This document shows positions 20,736-30,877 of a DNA stretch of 64,000 nucleotides, in pieces. A model generated the notes under the pieces. It had not been told where the DNA came from. It saw only the letters and a list, made by a program, of their open reading frames with translations, and searched no databases. How positions within the stretch are numbered: position 1 is the first letter of the stretch; each line of letters starts with the position of its first letter. Source of the stretch: Myxococcales bacterium (GTDB lineage Bacteria > Myxococcota_A > Polyangia > Nannocystales > Nannocystaceae); the NCBI GenBank assembly GCA_020633295.1, contig JACKDW010000020.1:1-64000 (forward strand), written 5' to 3'. The translations under genes were made by a program, and so were the position numbers.

Positions 20736-22272
20736 TCAGGCGGCGGGCTCGCGGCGCCACCCGCCGCCGAGCGCCCGGTAGATGCCCACGCGCGCCTGCA
20801 TCTGCTGCTTGCGCGTCTCGATGAGCTCCATCTCGGCCTCGAGCGAGTCGCGGCGCGTCATCAGGACCTCCATGTAGTCGGCGCGCGCGCTGCGATACAG
20901 GATGTTCGAGGTCTCCGTCGCCTGCTCGAGCGTCTCGACCTGCACGGTCTGCCGCTCGAACTGGGCCGCGAGGTTCTCCACCATGCGCAGGTAGTTGACG
21001 ACCTCCGTGAACGCGAGCAGCAGCGTGCGCTCAAAGTTGAACACCGCCTGGATCTGCATGGCGTTCGCGGCGCGGTAGTCGGCCTTGATCGCGGCGCGGT
21101 TGAGCAGCGGCGCGGTCAGGTTGCCCGCCACGTTGTAGAGCAGCGACTCGGGCGTATCGAGCAGGTGGACGACGTTGAAGGACTCGTAGCCGACGCCGGC
21201 CTCGAGGCTCAGCGACGGGTAGAAGCGGGCCTTGGCGACCTTGACGTCGAGCTTCGAGGCCTCGAAACCGTACGACGCCTGGCGCACGTCAGGGGGCGGT
21301 TGTCGAGGAGCTGAGACGGCAGCCCCATGTTCACCGGCGCCGGCTCCGTGTCCATGAACTTCGCGGGGTCCCGCGCGACGCGCTGGGGAAGCGGCCGACC
21401 AGGAAGTTGATCCGGTTCTCCGCCTCGACCCGCTGCTGCAAGAGCTCGAAGCGGCGCCCCTGGTTCTTGGTCACCTCGGCCTGGAACCGCTGCACGCCGA
21501 GGCTCGGTCGCGCGCCGCCTCCTTCTTGAGCTTGACGATCTCGAGCGCGTCCTGCTGGATCCCGATGTTGCGATCGAGCACCTCGATCTGGTTGTCGAGC
21601 GCGAGCAGCTCGTAGTAGGCCTCGGCGATCTCGGCGACGATCTGCGTGATGATGAAGTTCCGGGCCTCGATCGTCGCGCGGTAGCGGTAGTCCGCGGACT
21701 TCGCCGCGTTGCGCAGCTTCTTCCAGATGTCGATCTCCCACGCGGCCGAGAGCCCGAAGCCGAAGTACGGCAGGTGCTCGGGCACGCCGTCGGCCATGTC
21801 GCTCGCGCCCTGGCTGGTGCGCTGCCCGACTTTCTCGACGCCCACGCCCACGCCCGCGTCGAGGCGCGGGAGGTACTCACCCTTGCGCGCCGCGATCTCG
21901 TTCTGCGCGATGATGATCTCCTGGAGCCGTATGTTGAGCTCCTGGTTGTTGTCGAGCGCCTCGCGGATCAGCGCCTGCAGGAACGGATCGGAGAAGAATT
22001 GATCCCACTGCCGCTGCGCGTCTCCGCGGTCGTGGCGGCGCCGTGTACGCGCCGCCGTAGCTGTCCGGGACCGCGCGGCTGACCTCCGGGCCTTGTTGTC
22101 CTCGGATAGCGCGCGCAGCCGCTGCTGAGCAGCACGGCGCCGACGAGCGCGATCGTGACGCCTCGTCTCGCGCGACGCAGGACGCTCCGCCGAGGCGGAC
22201 AAGCGCCAAGCGCCCGATGGACCAGATCGCCGTCCTCGTGGGTGACGCGGGGCTCTCGGGTGTCAACTCCAT
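20736..22272 (-). pseudogene. Outer-membrane efflux lipoprotein of the TolC/OprM family, frameshifted
   Basis: The start is the ATG at 22272, preceded by an excellent AGGAGGAGG. The N-terminus breaks near 22190, after which the lipobox signal 'VTIALVGAVLLSSGC' appears. Then come two OEP repeats: 'FLQALIREALDNNQELNIRLQ', 'AAWEIDIWKKLRNAAKSADY', 'QIEVLDRNIGIQQDAL' and, after breaks near 22020, 21500, 21385 and 21290, 'YPSLSLEAGVGYESF' to 'IYRALGGGWR'. The family forms trimeric outer-membrane channels for RND or ABC exporters; the W-x-I-D-I-W-x-K motif is typical of RND partners. No pump or adaptor gene is adjacent here. Confidence 0.85.
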
Positions 22273-22416
22273 AATCCTCCTCCTGTCTCCTAATACGGGT
22301 CTCGGCCCGCAGGCGCAGCGATCGCGTCGAGCGACTCGACGAGCGCGGTCGAGTCAGGTCCACCGAGTTCGCGACCCCTGGCGCGGAGATGACGAGACGG
22401 CACCGCCCCGCGTCCG

Positions 22417-22918
22417 TCACCGCGGCGACGCGAACAGAGCTACGCGATCGGGGGTCCGCGCGCGAGCCCAGTCGAGACCAGGAGATGGCTGGTGAGGATC
22501 GCGTGCGCGCGACGGTGCGTGACCGCGCGACCGAGTGTGTCGCGCGGCAGCTCGAGCGAACGCGACGCCGAGCGCGTCGGAGCGCGCGTCCTCGTCTTCG
22601 GTCTCGGCCGCGAGCGCGTCGAGCTCGTGCGACGGCGGCCTACTCCGCGCGCCCCGGCGATAGCGGGGCTGGGCGTCGAGGTGCCCGTGGAGACCGTAAT
22701 CGGCGAGGAGCGTTGTAGGGGCGTCGAGTTCGGGGCTGTCGACCTCGACCGCCGCGGCGACGCCGGCGACCTCGGCGACCACCGGGCTCCGCTCCGGGAG
22801 GCCCGCGCCGCAGACGACGAGCGCCGCGAACAGGAGCCCGACGAAGCACCAGAGCAGCCCGGCGCCGAGTCGAGGCTCGAGCGGAGATCTCCGCGAACGA
22901 CGCGTGCCGCCGGGTCAC
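22417..22918 (-). pseudogene. Possible small membrane-anchored protein, broken N-terminus
   Basis: One minus-strand frame contains a clear hydrophobic segment ('AGLLWCFVGLLFAALVVCGAG') followed by about 120 residues of low-complexity acidic and Arg-rich sequence to a stop at 22417. The frame has no start of its own; a GTG at 22918 in a neighbouring frame ('TRRHASFAEISARAS') could supply the N-terminus with one indel near 22860. I do not recognise a family. It may be a real membrane protein damaged by indels, or chance. Confidence 0.3.
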
Positions 22919-23228
22919 CCTGTTCGTGTAGCTCCCCGCCCTCGGTTGTAAAGCGCGCCCGCGGAGGTCGGGCGCGTGCCGATACGCTCGCCGCGATCCG
23001 GGATCCGCGGTCAGATCGTGGCGTTGGCGCGTCGTCGGCTCCCGCCCTCCATCATCCCGAGAGGCCGAGGCGCCCTCCTCATCGAGGACCTGTCTGAAAA
23101 GTCACTCGTCGGGTCGGGCGGCGAAGCGCGAGGTCCCGCGCGACGACGACCGTGGAGCCGCGATCGCGTCGCCGAGCGCGGGCCCGAAGCCGGTCAACGC
23201 ACATGTGGGCGCGGGCCCACGAGCCCCG
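22919..23228. other. Intergenic region, nothing recognised
   Basis: About 310 bases between the possible small membrane protein and the Cys-rich lipoprotein. Open frames are short and compositionally random. No hairpin with a T-run, no repeat and no AT-rich promoter island is evident. Confidence 0.4.
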
Positions 23229-23939
23229 CTAGAACCGGCACGAGCCGCTGGAGCACGAGCCGCCCGGGCACTCAGAGTTGAACGAGCAGCGCCCGTCAGG
23301 CGCGTTGGAGCACTTCCCGCTGTTGCACTTCGCCCCGTTCCCGCCGCAGTCCGAGTCGAAGCCGCACTTGCTCCCCGAGGTGTTGGCGCAGCGTCCGCTG
23401 TTGCACTTCACGCCGCCGCCGCAGTCGGAGTCGAAGCTGCAGTTGCTCGGCATGCTCGACGAGGACGGGACGAAGACGAGGACGAGGGAGGAGGAGGAGG
23501 AGGAGGAGGACGATGACGACGACGGTGAGGAGGAGGACGGAGACGGCGACGACTGCCGCGCGGCGATCGACTGCGCGTAGTGGGCGTTCTGGGCGTCGAC
23601 CCGGCGGTTGTAGGCGTCGGTTTCGGCCTTCGTCAGGGTCTTGCACATGCCGAACATGTTGCACTTCGTGTAGTACGAGCCCTGCTCGCCGCAGCCCTTG
23701 GCGTCGTACATCGCCTCCATCGGGTACTGGTGGGTCTGCGTGAGCTCGATCTCCTCGGCGCTGCAGCCGAAGTCGGACGCGGCCCGCTCGGTCACCAGGT
23801 TCTGAATACGTGAGGAGCAGCTGCTCGCCATGAAGCCGGCGAGGCTCGCTACGAGGAGGACCAGGGGACGCGACGGCCGTGCATTCGTCGACGGTAGCGC
23901 GGGGCTCAACGCGTCGAGACGGCGCGCGCGGACCTGCAC
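23229..23939 (-). CDS. Cys-rich repeat lipoprotein with poly-Ser linker
   Basis: An intact frame of 236 residues; the true start may be inside it, since the signal 'PLVLLVASLAGFMASSC' (lipobox ASSC) begins near residue 25. After the lipid anchor comes a globular part with Cys pairs ('YDAKGCGEQGSYYTKCNMFG'), then a Ser/Pro linker of about 35 residues, then three short Cys repeats of the Dickkopf-like pattern C-x2-D-x-D-C-x-G-x4-C-x3-x-C ('FDSDCGGGVKCNSGRC' and two more). Such repeats are disulfide-bonded surface modules; their function in myxobacteria is unknown. It is one of the few intact genes in the indel-rich block. Confidence 0.8.
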   Translation of the reverse strand: MQVRARRLDALSPALPSTNARPSRPLVLLVASLAGFMASSCSSRIQNLVTERAASDFGCSAEEIELTQTHQYPMEAMYDAKGCGEQGSYYTKCNMFGMCKTLTKAETDAYNRRVDAQNAHYAQSIAARQSSPSPSSSSPSSSSSSSSSSSSLVLVFVPSSSSMPSNCSFDSDCGGGVKCNSGRCANTSGSKCGFDSDCGGNGAKCNSGKCSNAPDGRCSFNSECPGGSCSSGSCRF

Positions 23940-23992
23940 AGATTACTCAGCGCGCGCGCGCGCGCCGACGAGAGCACGGTTTCGATGACGAG

Positions 23993-24887
23993 CTATGACG
24001 ACGCGGGCGTCTCGGGCAGCGGGTCGCCGTGCCAGCGCATCAGCCCCTCCTGCGTGGTCGAGGCCACGAGCTGTCCGTCGCGCGTGAACCACTGCCCGCG
24101 GACGAGCCCGCGCGCGCCGGTGGCCGTCGGGCTCTCGACCGCGTAGAGGAGCCACTCGTCGAGGCGAAACGGGCGGTGCAGCCACATCGCGTGGTCGAGG
24201 CTCGCGAGCTGCAGCCGCGGGTCGAAGGTGCCGACGCGGTGGGGGTTGAGCGCGGTGGTCAGGAAGCTGAAGTCGGAGGCGTAGGCGAGCAGGTACTGAT
24301 GCACGCGCAGGTCGTCGGGCAGCGCGTCGATCGCCCGAAACCACGCGCGGCGCACCGGCGGGCGGGTCTCAGGGGTTGATCGGGTCGCGCGGGTCGACGA
24401 TCCGGATCTCGAGCGGCTTCTCGGCGGTGAACTTCTCGCGGGCGCGCGCGGGGATCAACGCGGCGCGCGCTCGCACTCGCTCCAGCTCGGAGACGAGCCC
24501 CTCGGGCCCTGGGACCTCCGGCATCGCCGCGACCGTGTGCTCAAGACCTGTCTCTTCGATCTGGAAGGAGGCCGCCATGTTAAAGATGGCGCGCCCCTTC
24601 TGGATCGCGACCACGCGCCGGGTGGTGAAGCTCTTGCCGTCGCGGATGCAGTCGACGTCGTAGATGATGGGCAGGCGCGCGTCGCCCTGGCGCAGGAAGT
24701 AGCCGTGCAGCGAGTGCACGCGGCGGCGCTCGGGGACCGTCTGCGTCATGGCCGAGAGCGCCTGCCCGAGCACCTGCCCGCCGAACACCGCGCCCCACCC
24801 CAGGTCCTGACTCTGGCCGCGGAACAACGTCTCTTCGAGTTTCTCGAGCCGCAGCAATTCGAGCAGCTCGTGCAGCACGTGACCCAT
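23993..24887 (-). pseudogene. tesB: Acyl-CoA thioesterase II, one frameshift
   Basis: Double-hotdog acyl-CoA thioesterase II, about 295 residues, which hydrolyses medium- and long-chain acyl-CoA to free acids. The first half starts at ATG 24887 ('MGHVLHELLELLRLEKLEE', then 'FGGQVLGQALSAM' and 'VHSLHGYFLRQGD') and ends at a premature stop at 24369-24371. The second half begins near 24355 in another frame: 'YASDFSFLTTALNPH', catalytic Asp in 'LASLDHAMWLHRPF', and Gln in 'STTQEGLM'. The break is near 24362 in a GGCGGGCGGG run. All three catalytic positions of the family (Asp, Ser/Thr, Gln) are present. GGAGGG precedes the start. Confidence 0.88.
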
Positions 24888-24897
24888 GCGCCCTCCA

Positions 24898-24921
24898 GGC
24901 TCGCGTGATAGCACGCGAGCC
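24898..24921. promoter_or_regulatory. 10-bp perfect inverted repeat in the tesB leader
   Basis: GGCTCGCGTG and CACGCGAGCC are separated by four bases, just upstream of the tesB ribosome binding site in the tesB-abfD divergent gap. It could be a repressor operator or an mRNA hairpin that controls tesB translation. A TATAGT box at 25041-25046 belongs to the opposite gene. Confidence 0.45.
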
Positions 24922-25056
24922 CGCCGCGGAGAGGTGACCCGGCGACGAGTCCGTCGCCCCCGGGAGCACACGCGCCCCGGCGCGCGTACACCCGCCCCGG
25001 TCGGCGTAGCGATGTCGCCGTGGCGCGAGGGCGTTGTTGTTATAGTCCGCGCGAAG

Positions 25057-26534
25057 ATGCCGATCCGCACCGCTGACGAGTACATCGAGAGCCTGCGCGG
25101 GCGTGACCTCGCGGTCTACCTGTTCGGCGAGCGCGTCGCGGAGCCGGTCGACCACCCGGTGATCCGCCCGTCGATCAACGCGGTCGCCGAGACCTACCGC
25201 CTCGCCGAGGAGGACCCCGAGCTCGCGTCCGCGCGCTCGAGCCTGACCGGCGCGCGCGTGAACCGGTTCCTGCACGTGACCGAGAGCGCCGCGGACGTCG
25301 TGCAGCAGAACCGCATGCAGCGGCGCCTCGGGCAGCGCACCGGGACCTGCTTCCAGCGCTGCGTGGGCATGGACGCGATCAACGCGCTGTACTCGGTGAC
25401 GCACGATATCGACCTGGCCCATCAGACCGGCTACCACGCGCGCTTCCGCGCGTTCGTCCGCGAGATGCAGGAGGAGAACCTCGTGATCGGCGGGGCCATG
25501 ACGGACCCCAAGGGCGACCGCGCGCGCGGGCCGTCGCAGCAGGACGATCCCGACCTGTTCACGCGCGTCGTCGAGCGAAGGCCCGACGGCGTGGTGATCC
25601 GCGGCGCCAAGATGCACCAGACCGGCTGCATCAACTCGCACTGGCTGCTCGTCATGCCGACGATGCGCCTGCGCGCGGAGGACCGCGACTACGCGATCGC
25701 GCTCGCGGTCCCGGTCGACGCGCCGGGGATCACGTACATCTACGGGCGCCAGAGCTGTGACGCGCGCGCGCTCGAGGCGCGCGCTCGGGCTCGACCGTCG
25801 ACGCCGGCAACGCGCGCTTCGGCGGTCAGGAGGCGATGATCGTGTTCGACGACGTGTTCGTGCCGACGTCGCGCGTGTTCATGGACGGCGAGACGGAGTT
25901 CGCGGCCACGCTCGTCGAGCGCTTCACCGCCTATCACCGCCGCAGCTACGTGTGCAAGACGGGCCTCGGCGACGTCATCATCGGCGCGCGGCCGCGACGA
26001 TCGCCGAGTACAACGGGGTCGAGCGCGCGTCGCATATCCGCGACAAGCTCGTCGAGATGATCCACCTCAACGAGACGATCTACGGCGCCGGGATCGCGGC
26101 GTCGCACGAGTCCTACGAGACCTCCGCGGGCAACTACCAGAACGACGACATGCTGGCGAACGTGTGCAAGCACAACGTCACGCGCTTCCCCTGGCTCGCG
26201 CGCCTGGCCCAGGACCTCGCGGGCGGGCTGCTCGTGACGATGCCGGCCGACGCCGAGTTCCTGCAGCGAGGTCACGGGCCCGCTGCTGCGCAAGTACCTG
26301 AAGACGCGCCCCGACGTCTCGGTCGACAACCGGCGCCGGATCCTGCGGCTGATCGAGAACATGACGCTGGGGCGCAACGCGGTCGGCTACCTCACCGAGT
26401 CGATGCACGGCGCCGGCTCGCCCCAGGCGCAGCGCATCCAGCTGCAGCGGCTGGCGCGGCTCGACGAGAAGAAGGCGATGGCCAAGCGCCTCGCGGGCGT
26501 CGAGGAGCCCGACGAGCCGACGCGCGACGACTAG
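25057..26534 (+). pseudogene. 4-hydroxybutyryl-CoA dehydratase/vinylacetyl-CoA isomerase-like protein (HpaB superfamily), frameshifted
   Basis: An AbfD-type flavoprotein of about 490 residues. 'GTCFQRCVGMDA' gives Cys98 and Cys102, the spacing of two cluster-binding cysteines of AbfD (Cys99, Cys103). 'LVEMIHLNETIY' supplies the His ligand. HpaB monooxygenases have GRSPDY instead, which is absent. By my alignment the third cluster Cys (seven residues after the His) is Gly. Further matches: 'IVFDDVFVPTSRVFMDGE' and 'SYVCKTGLGDVIIGA'. Breaks lie near 25775, 25985 and 26265. The ATG at 25057 follows a TATAGT box by only 10 bases, so the transcript may be almost leaderless. It is divergent from tesB. 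Confidence 0.78.
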
Positions 26535-26595
26535 CCGCGAGCGGACAATCACGCGCGCGAGCCCCGCTCGCGCGGGGAGCGGTTACAACCACGAC

Positions 26596-28151
26596 GTGTC
26601 CAGCACACACAAGAGCCGCCGCGTCGCCGGCGTGACCATCCCGCTGTTCTCCCTGTGGACGCGGCAGTCGGCCGGCGTCGGCGACATCGGCGATCTGCCC
26701 GCCGTCGCGCGCTGGCTGCGGGAGGGGCGTGCGCCTGCTGCAGGTGCTGCCGCTGGCCGAGCTCTCGCGCTGGAGCGACTCGCCCTACTCGGCCCGCGCC
26801 GCGTTCGGCCTCGATCCGATCTACGCGTCGACGACATGGCTTGAAGAGCTACTCCCGGGGCGGCGCGCCCCGGCCCCGCGCGACGACGGCGAGATCGACT
26901 ACGCGCGCGCGCGCGCGCTCAAGGAGGCCGCGCTCTCCGCCGCGTACGCGCGCCTGCGCGGCGCCCGTCGCGCTGGTCGACGCAGCGCGCCGCGCTCGCG
27001 GGGTTTCGCGAGCGCCACGCCGCCTGGCTCGAGCCGCTCGCGCTCTACGGCGCGCTCAGGACCGCGTAGGCGACGTCGGCTGGTGGGACTGGCCGGCCGA
27101 GCTCGCCGCGCGCGCGAGCCCGCCGCGCTCGCGCGCCGCGCGCGCGCGGCACCGCGACGCGATCGACTACCACGCGTTCAAGCAGTGGGTCCTGCACGCG
27201 CAGTGGTCACGCGCGCGCGCGAGCAGCTCGCCGGGCTGGGGGTCGGTTTCATGGGCGACCTCCCTTCGGGGTCACGGCCGACAGCGTCGACGTGTGGACG
27301 GAGCGCGCGCTGTTTCGCCGCGACCGCTCGCTCGGGGCGCCAGGCGACCAGTTCGACGAGGACGGCCAGGACTGGATGCTGCCGGCCTACGATTGGCGGC
27401 GCTCGCGCGCGACGACTACGGCTGGATGCGCCGGCGCCTCGGCTACGCGGGCGCGCTGTTCGACCGCGTGCGCGTCGACCACCTCGTCGGCCTGTTCCGC
27501 TCGTACTCGCCCCGCGACCGGGCTGCGCGACGCCGACGACAAGCTCGTCCCTGGCAGCTTCGATCCGCCTGAGGAGGCGGCGCAGCGGCGCCAGGGCGCG
27601 GCGGTCCTCCAGGCGATGATCGAGGCGGCCGGGCGCGCCGGCGCGACGCTGGTCGCCGAGGACCTCGGCTGCATCCCCGACTATGTCCCCGAGGTCATGA
27701 AGCGCCTCGCGCTGCCCGGCTACCGCGTGCTGATCTGGGAGCGCGACGACGACGGCTTCCGGGACCCGCGCGCGTACCCGCGGCGCTCGGTCGCGTGCTT
27801 CGCGACCCACGACACCGCGCCGGTCGCCGCGTGGTGGCGGGCGCTCGCGGACGCGGAGCGCGAGCAGGTCCGCGCGCGCTGCCGCGCCAACCTCTCCGCC
27901 ATGTCCTCGAGACAGAATCAGCGTTGACCCGCGAGCGCTTCACGCCGGCGGTCCACGCCGCGCTGCTCGAGCTGATCCAGGGCGCCGCGAGCGAGCTGAC
28001 GCTGCTGCTGATTCAGGACGTCCTGGGGAGCCCGGCGCGCATCAACACGCCGGCCACGGTCGGCCCGCACAACTGGCGCTATCGCCTCCCGGCCCCGGTC
28101 GAGCGGCTCCGCGAGGACACCAGCTGCCAGGCCGCGCGCGCGCTGCCGTGA
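26596..28151 (+). pseudogene. malQ: 4-alpha-glucanotransferase, many frameshifts
   Basis: Amylomaltase (GH77) that transfers maltodextrin segments between glucans in the cytoplasm. GTG start at 26596: 'VAGVTIPLFSLWTRQSAGVG' then 'LLQVLPLAELSRWSDSPYSA', 'AIDYHAFKQWVLHAQW', 'GFMGDLP', 'LFDRVRVDHLVGLFRSY' (nucleophile Asp), 'TLVAEDLGCIPDYVPEVM' (acid Glu), 'FATHDTAPVAAWW' (third Asp) and the C-terminal 'RINTPATVGPHNWRYRLP' to the TGA at 28149-28151. At least seven frame changes occur over 1.55 kb, about one per 200 bases, while all active-site motifs survive. Length is near the family norm of 500-520. It probably works with GlgX on glycogen. Confidence 0.88.
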
Positions 28152-28303
28152 CGCGATCGAGCGCGCGGAGCGGTGATCCCGCGACGTCGTCTCGACGTGG
28201 CGACACATCGCGACACGAGCCGAGATCCGCGGTGCAGGACCCCAAAAGCGCCGATCAGCGGTGGCCTGGTTCTTGCTCAACACGGGGTCGAGGAGACAAC
28301 ACC

Positions 28304-29169
28304 ATGGAGACACGCGCGTTTTTCGACGACGACACCTACACGCTGACCTACGTCGTGTTTGACCCGACGTCGCGCGACGCGGTCGTCATCGACCCGGTCA
28401 TGGATCTCAACACGCTCACGTGGCGCACGTCGACGCGGTCGGCCGACGAGGTCGCGCGCTTCGTCGCCGAGCGCTCGCTGAAGGTGCGCTGGGTGCTCGA
28501 CACGCACGCGCACGCCGACCACCTCAGCGGCATGGAGCTGCTCAAGCAGAAGTTCGGCGCGCCGACGGCGATCGGCGCGCGCATCACCCAGGTCCAGGAC
28601 CTGTCCCGCGGCCTGTACAACATGCCCGAATTGCCAGCCGACGGATCGCAGTGGGACGAGCTGCTCGCCGACGGCCAGCAGCTCGACGCCGGCAGCCTCA
28701 AGGTCGAGGCGATCGCCACCCCGGTCACACGCCCGCGTGCCTGACCTACAAGATCGGCGACGCGCTGTTCACGGGCGACGCGCTGTTCATGCCCGACTAC
28801 GGCACAGGCCGCTGCGACTTCCCGGCCGGCAGCGCCGAGGCGCTCTACCGCTCGGTGCACGATCGCCTCTACGCGCTGCCCGACGCGACCCGCGTGTACG
28901 TCGGGCACGACTACCAGCCGAACGGGCGGCCGCTCGCCTTCGAGACCACCATCGGCGAGTCCAAGCGCGACAACGTGCAGCTGCGCGCCGAGACCACGCT
29001 CGAGGACTTCGTCGACTTCCGCACGCGCCGCGACGCCACGCTCCTGCCGCCGCGCCTGATCCTCCTGAGCCTGCAGGTCAACATCGCCGCCGGGCGGCTG
29101 CCGACGCCCGAGGGGAACGGGAAGCGCTACCTCAAGCTCCCGCTCAACCACCTCGGCCGGGACGAGTAG
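28304..29169 (+). pseudogene. MBL-fold persulfide-dioxygenase-like hydrolase (Blh/ETHE1 type), one frameshift
   Basis: About 288 residues. The ATG at 28304 follows GAGGAGAC. Metal ligands: 'DTHAHADHLSGM' (HxHxDH), the next His in 'HTPACLTYK', Asp in 'LFTGDALFMPDYGTGRCDF' and His in 'VYVGHDYQPNG'. The MPDYGTxRCDFP signature is that of Blh-type persulfide dioxygenases, which oxidise glutathione persulfide to sulfite. One G is missing in the GGG run near 28730 (expected Pro-Gly-His), which creates a false stop at 28742-28744. No BigR-type regulator or rhodanese gene is next to it. Confidence 0.85.
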
Positions 29170-29183
29170 CCGCGCCTCAAGAC

Positions 29184-29199
29184 ATGACTATTTGGTCAT
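29184..29199. promoter_or_regulatory. Palindrome ATGAC-N6-GTCAT
   Basis: ATGACTATTTGGTCAT lies in the 36-base convergent gap between the MBL hydrolase and the RCC1 lipoprotein, preceded by AAGAC. It has the same 16-base length and AT-rich context as the ATGTCT-N4-AGACAT sites but a different arm. In a convergent gap it may be part of a transcription end or a diverged copy of that site. Confidence 0.3.
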
Positions 29200-29205
29200 A
29201 AGCCA

Positions 29206-30315
29206 TCAGCGGCGCTTGTGGAGCCCGCGAGGATCGCCCTCGCCGAACGCCTGCACGCGCGTCGGCGCGAGCAGGTCCTCCGGCATCGAGAGATCCGCCC
29301 GCTGCGCCTCGTCCCAGCTCTTCCCCAGCACCCAGCGCGTGGTCGCGGGTGACGGCGCAGCTCCGATCGCCGCCCGCCGAGACGGCGGACGCCAGCGGGA
29401 GCCCGCGCACCACGCCCGGGGCCCGACGTCCCCCGGCGGATCGCCGCGGCCGAGCTGGCCGTTGCTGTTCGAGCCCCAGCACGCGACCTCGCCGCTCGTC
29501 AGCGCGGCGCAGCTGTGGTTCACGCCGACCGAGAGCGCGACCGCGTCCTCGATCCCGGACGTCGACCATCCGCTTCTCCTCGGTCTGCTCGGCGTCGCCG
29601 CGCTGCCCGTAGTCGTTGCGCCCCCCAGCACGTCACGCGCCCGTCCGCCCGCAGCGCGCAGGCGTGCGCCGAGCCGATCGCCACCGCGAGCGCGTCATCG
29701 AGCCTCGGCGATCGGGGTCGGCGCCCCGTTCAGCTTCGCCGACGACGGCGCACCAGACCTGGCCGCTGCCTGACACGGCGCACATGCGGCCGGTCTCGAT
29801 CGCCACATCGCGCACCCCTCGACGCGCCTCAACGCGCGCCGGCGTCCCGCTGTGGCGTCCCGCCGGCCTTGCGCCCCAACAATAGAGGTCGCCGGTCTCC
29901 ATGTACGCGCACGACGCCGCCGCGCCGCCGCGGCGATCCCCGCCGCCCGACCATCGAGCGCGACGCGGGTCGGCACGACGACATCCTCCCGCGTCGCGCC
30001 GCCTGATTGGCCCGGCGAAATTCCGCCCCCCAGCAGTAGACGTCGCCGTCCGCCGCGAGCGCGCGCAGCTGTGGCCGTCGCCGACGCGCCTCGCGTCGAC
30101 GACGCGCGCGCGAGCGCGGCGACGCGCGTCGGCTGGCCCTGGAAGTATCCTGATCCGTCGCCGACCTGGTCGCCGTCGTTGCGACCCCAGCAGTAGGGCG
30201 TGCCCGCCCGAATCGCGCACAGGTGATCACGCCCCACGTCGACCGCGGTGACCTCCTTCACGCACCCGCCGGCGAGCGCGACGAGGGTGAGCGCCACCAG
30301 GATCCGAGCCCGCAT
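29206..30315 (-). pseudogene. RCC1-repeat lipoprotein, frameshifted
   Basis: The N-terminus from ATG 30315 has the lipobox signal 'LVALTLVALAGGC'; RCC1 (regulator of chromosome condensation-like) beta-propeller blades follow, e.g. 'VDVGRDHLCAIRAGTPYCWG' and 'SVGVNHSCAALTSGEVACWG', with the typical paired Cys of bacterial secreted RCC1 proteins. At least five frame changes occur between 30120 and 29600. The C-terminal frame ends at 29206. A seven-blade propeller would need about 350 residues, which fits. Surface RCC1 lipoproteins are common in myxobacteria; their ligands are unknown. The palindrome at 30368 lies 50 bases upstream of the start. Confidence 0.78.
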
Positions 30316-30367
30316 GCCCGCCAGTATCCCTCGTCCGCCGCGCGAGGGAAGCGCGCCGCCATCACAA

Positions 30368-30383
30368 ATGTCTTTTAAGACAT
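30368..30383. promoter_or_regulatory. 16-bp palindrome ATGTCT-N4-AGACAT
   Basis: ATGTCTTTTAAGACAT forms arms of seven bases (ATGTCTT/AAGACAT). It lies 53 bases upstream of the RCC1 lipoprotein start and within the gap to the next minus-strand gene, the only AT-rich stretch there. A GATACT box on the minus strand, about 10 bases before the RCC1 start, may be the -10, placing the palindrome upstream of the promoter. Confidence 0.5.
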
Positions 30384-30438
30384 CTCTAGCTCGACGACGC
30401 GAGCGGCCGCGCCCGAGCCGCGCGTGCGCGCCGCCTCG

Positions 30439-30723
30439 CTAGTCGACGCAGATCGTCGTCGTGCTGCCGCACGCGTTGCAGACATCGCCGGCGCAAGGAT
30501 CGTAGTACACGAGCGCGCAGCGCTGGTCGTCGTCGCAGTCGCTCCCCGCCTCGCAGGGCGTGTAGCAGTCGACATCGACGAGCTCCGCGTCGGGCGGCGG
30601 ATCGCCGCAGCCTGGGCGCGCGAAGGTCTGGCTCTCGTCGCAGTCGCCCGGCGACGGCGCGGCGCACGTCCTGAGGCCGAGCCCGAGCGTCAGCGTCAAC
30701 GCGAGCGTCACGCGAGCGCGCAC
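30439..30723 (-). CDS. Small secreted Cys-rich protein
   Basis: From the GTG at 30723, 94 residues. The signal peptide 'VRARVTLALTLTLGLGLRTC' may end in a lipobox-like Cys. The mature part has about ten Cys in pairs ('PGCGDPPPDAEL', 'CYTPCEAGSDCDDDQRC', 'DPCAGDVCNACGSTTTIC'). No family is recognised; it resembles the disulfide-rich small surface proteins of myxobacteria. The frame is open further upstream, to 31074, but that part overlaps the divergent hydrolase gene and is Arg/Ala-rich, so the later start is preferred. Confidence 0.65.
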   Translation of the reverse strand: MRARVTLALTLTLGLGLRTCAAPSPGDCDESQTFARPGCGDPPPDAELVDVDCYTPCEAGSDCDDDQRCALVYYDPCAGDVCNACGSTTTICVD

Positions 30724-30877
30724 GCCGACATCGTAGCCGCGTTCGCGCGCGCGCGCACGCCCGCGCCGCTGTCTCCGGGGACATGGCGCGCGCTGGCGCG
30801 CGCCCGAGCGCGGCGCGGCCTTGGACCCGTCGGAATCAACCCAACGCGGCCGCGGCTCTGGCAAGCTCGAGCCGTCG

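Noticed and set aside
25057..26534. Calling the dehydratase-like gene an HpaB 4-hydroxyphenylacetate monooxygenase
   Set aside because: The CFQRC motif is that of the AbfD branch, and the GRSPDY motif of HpaB is absent.
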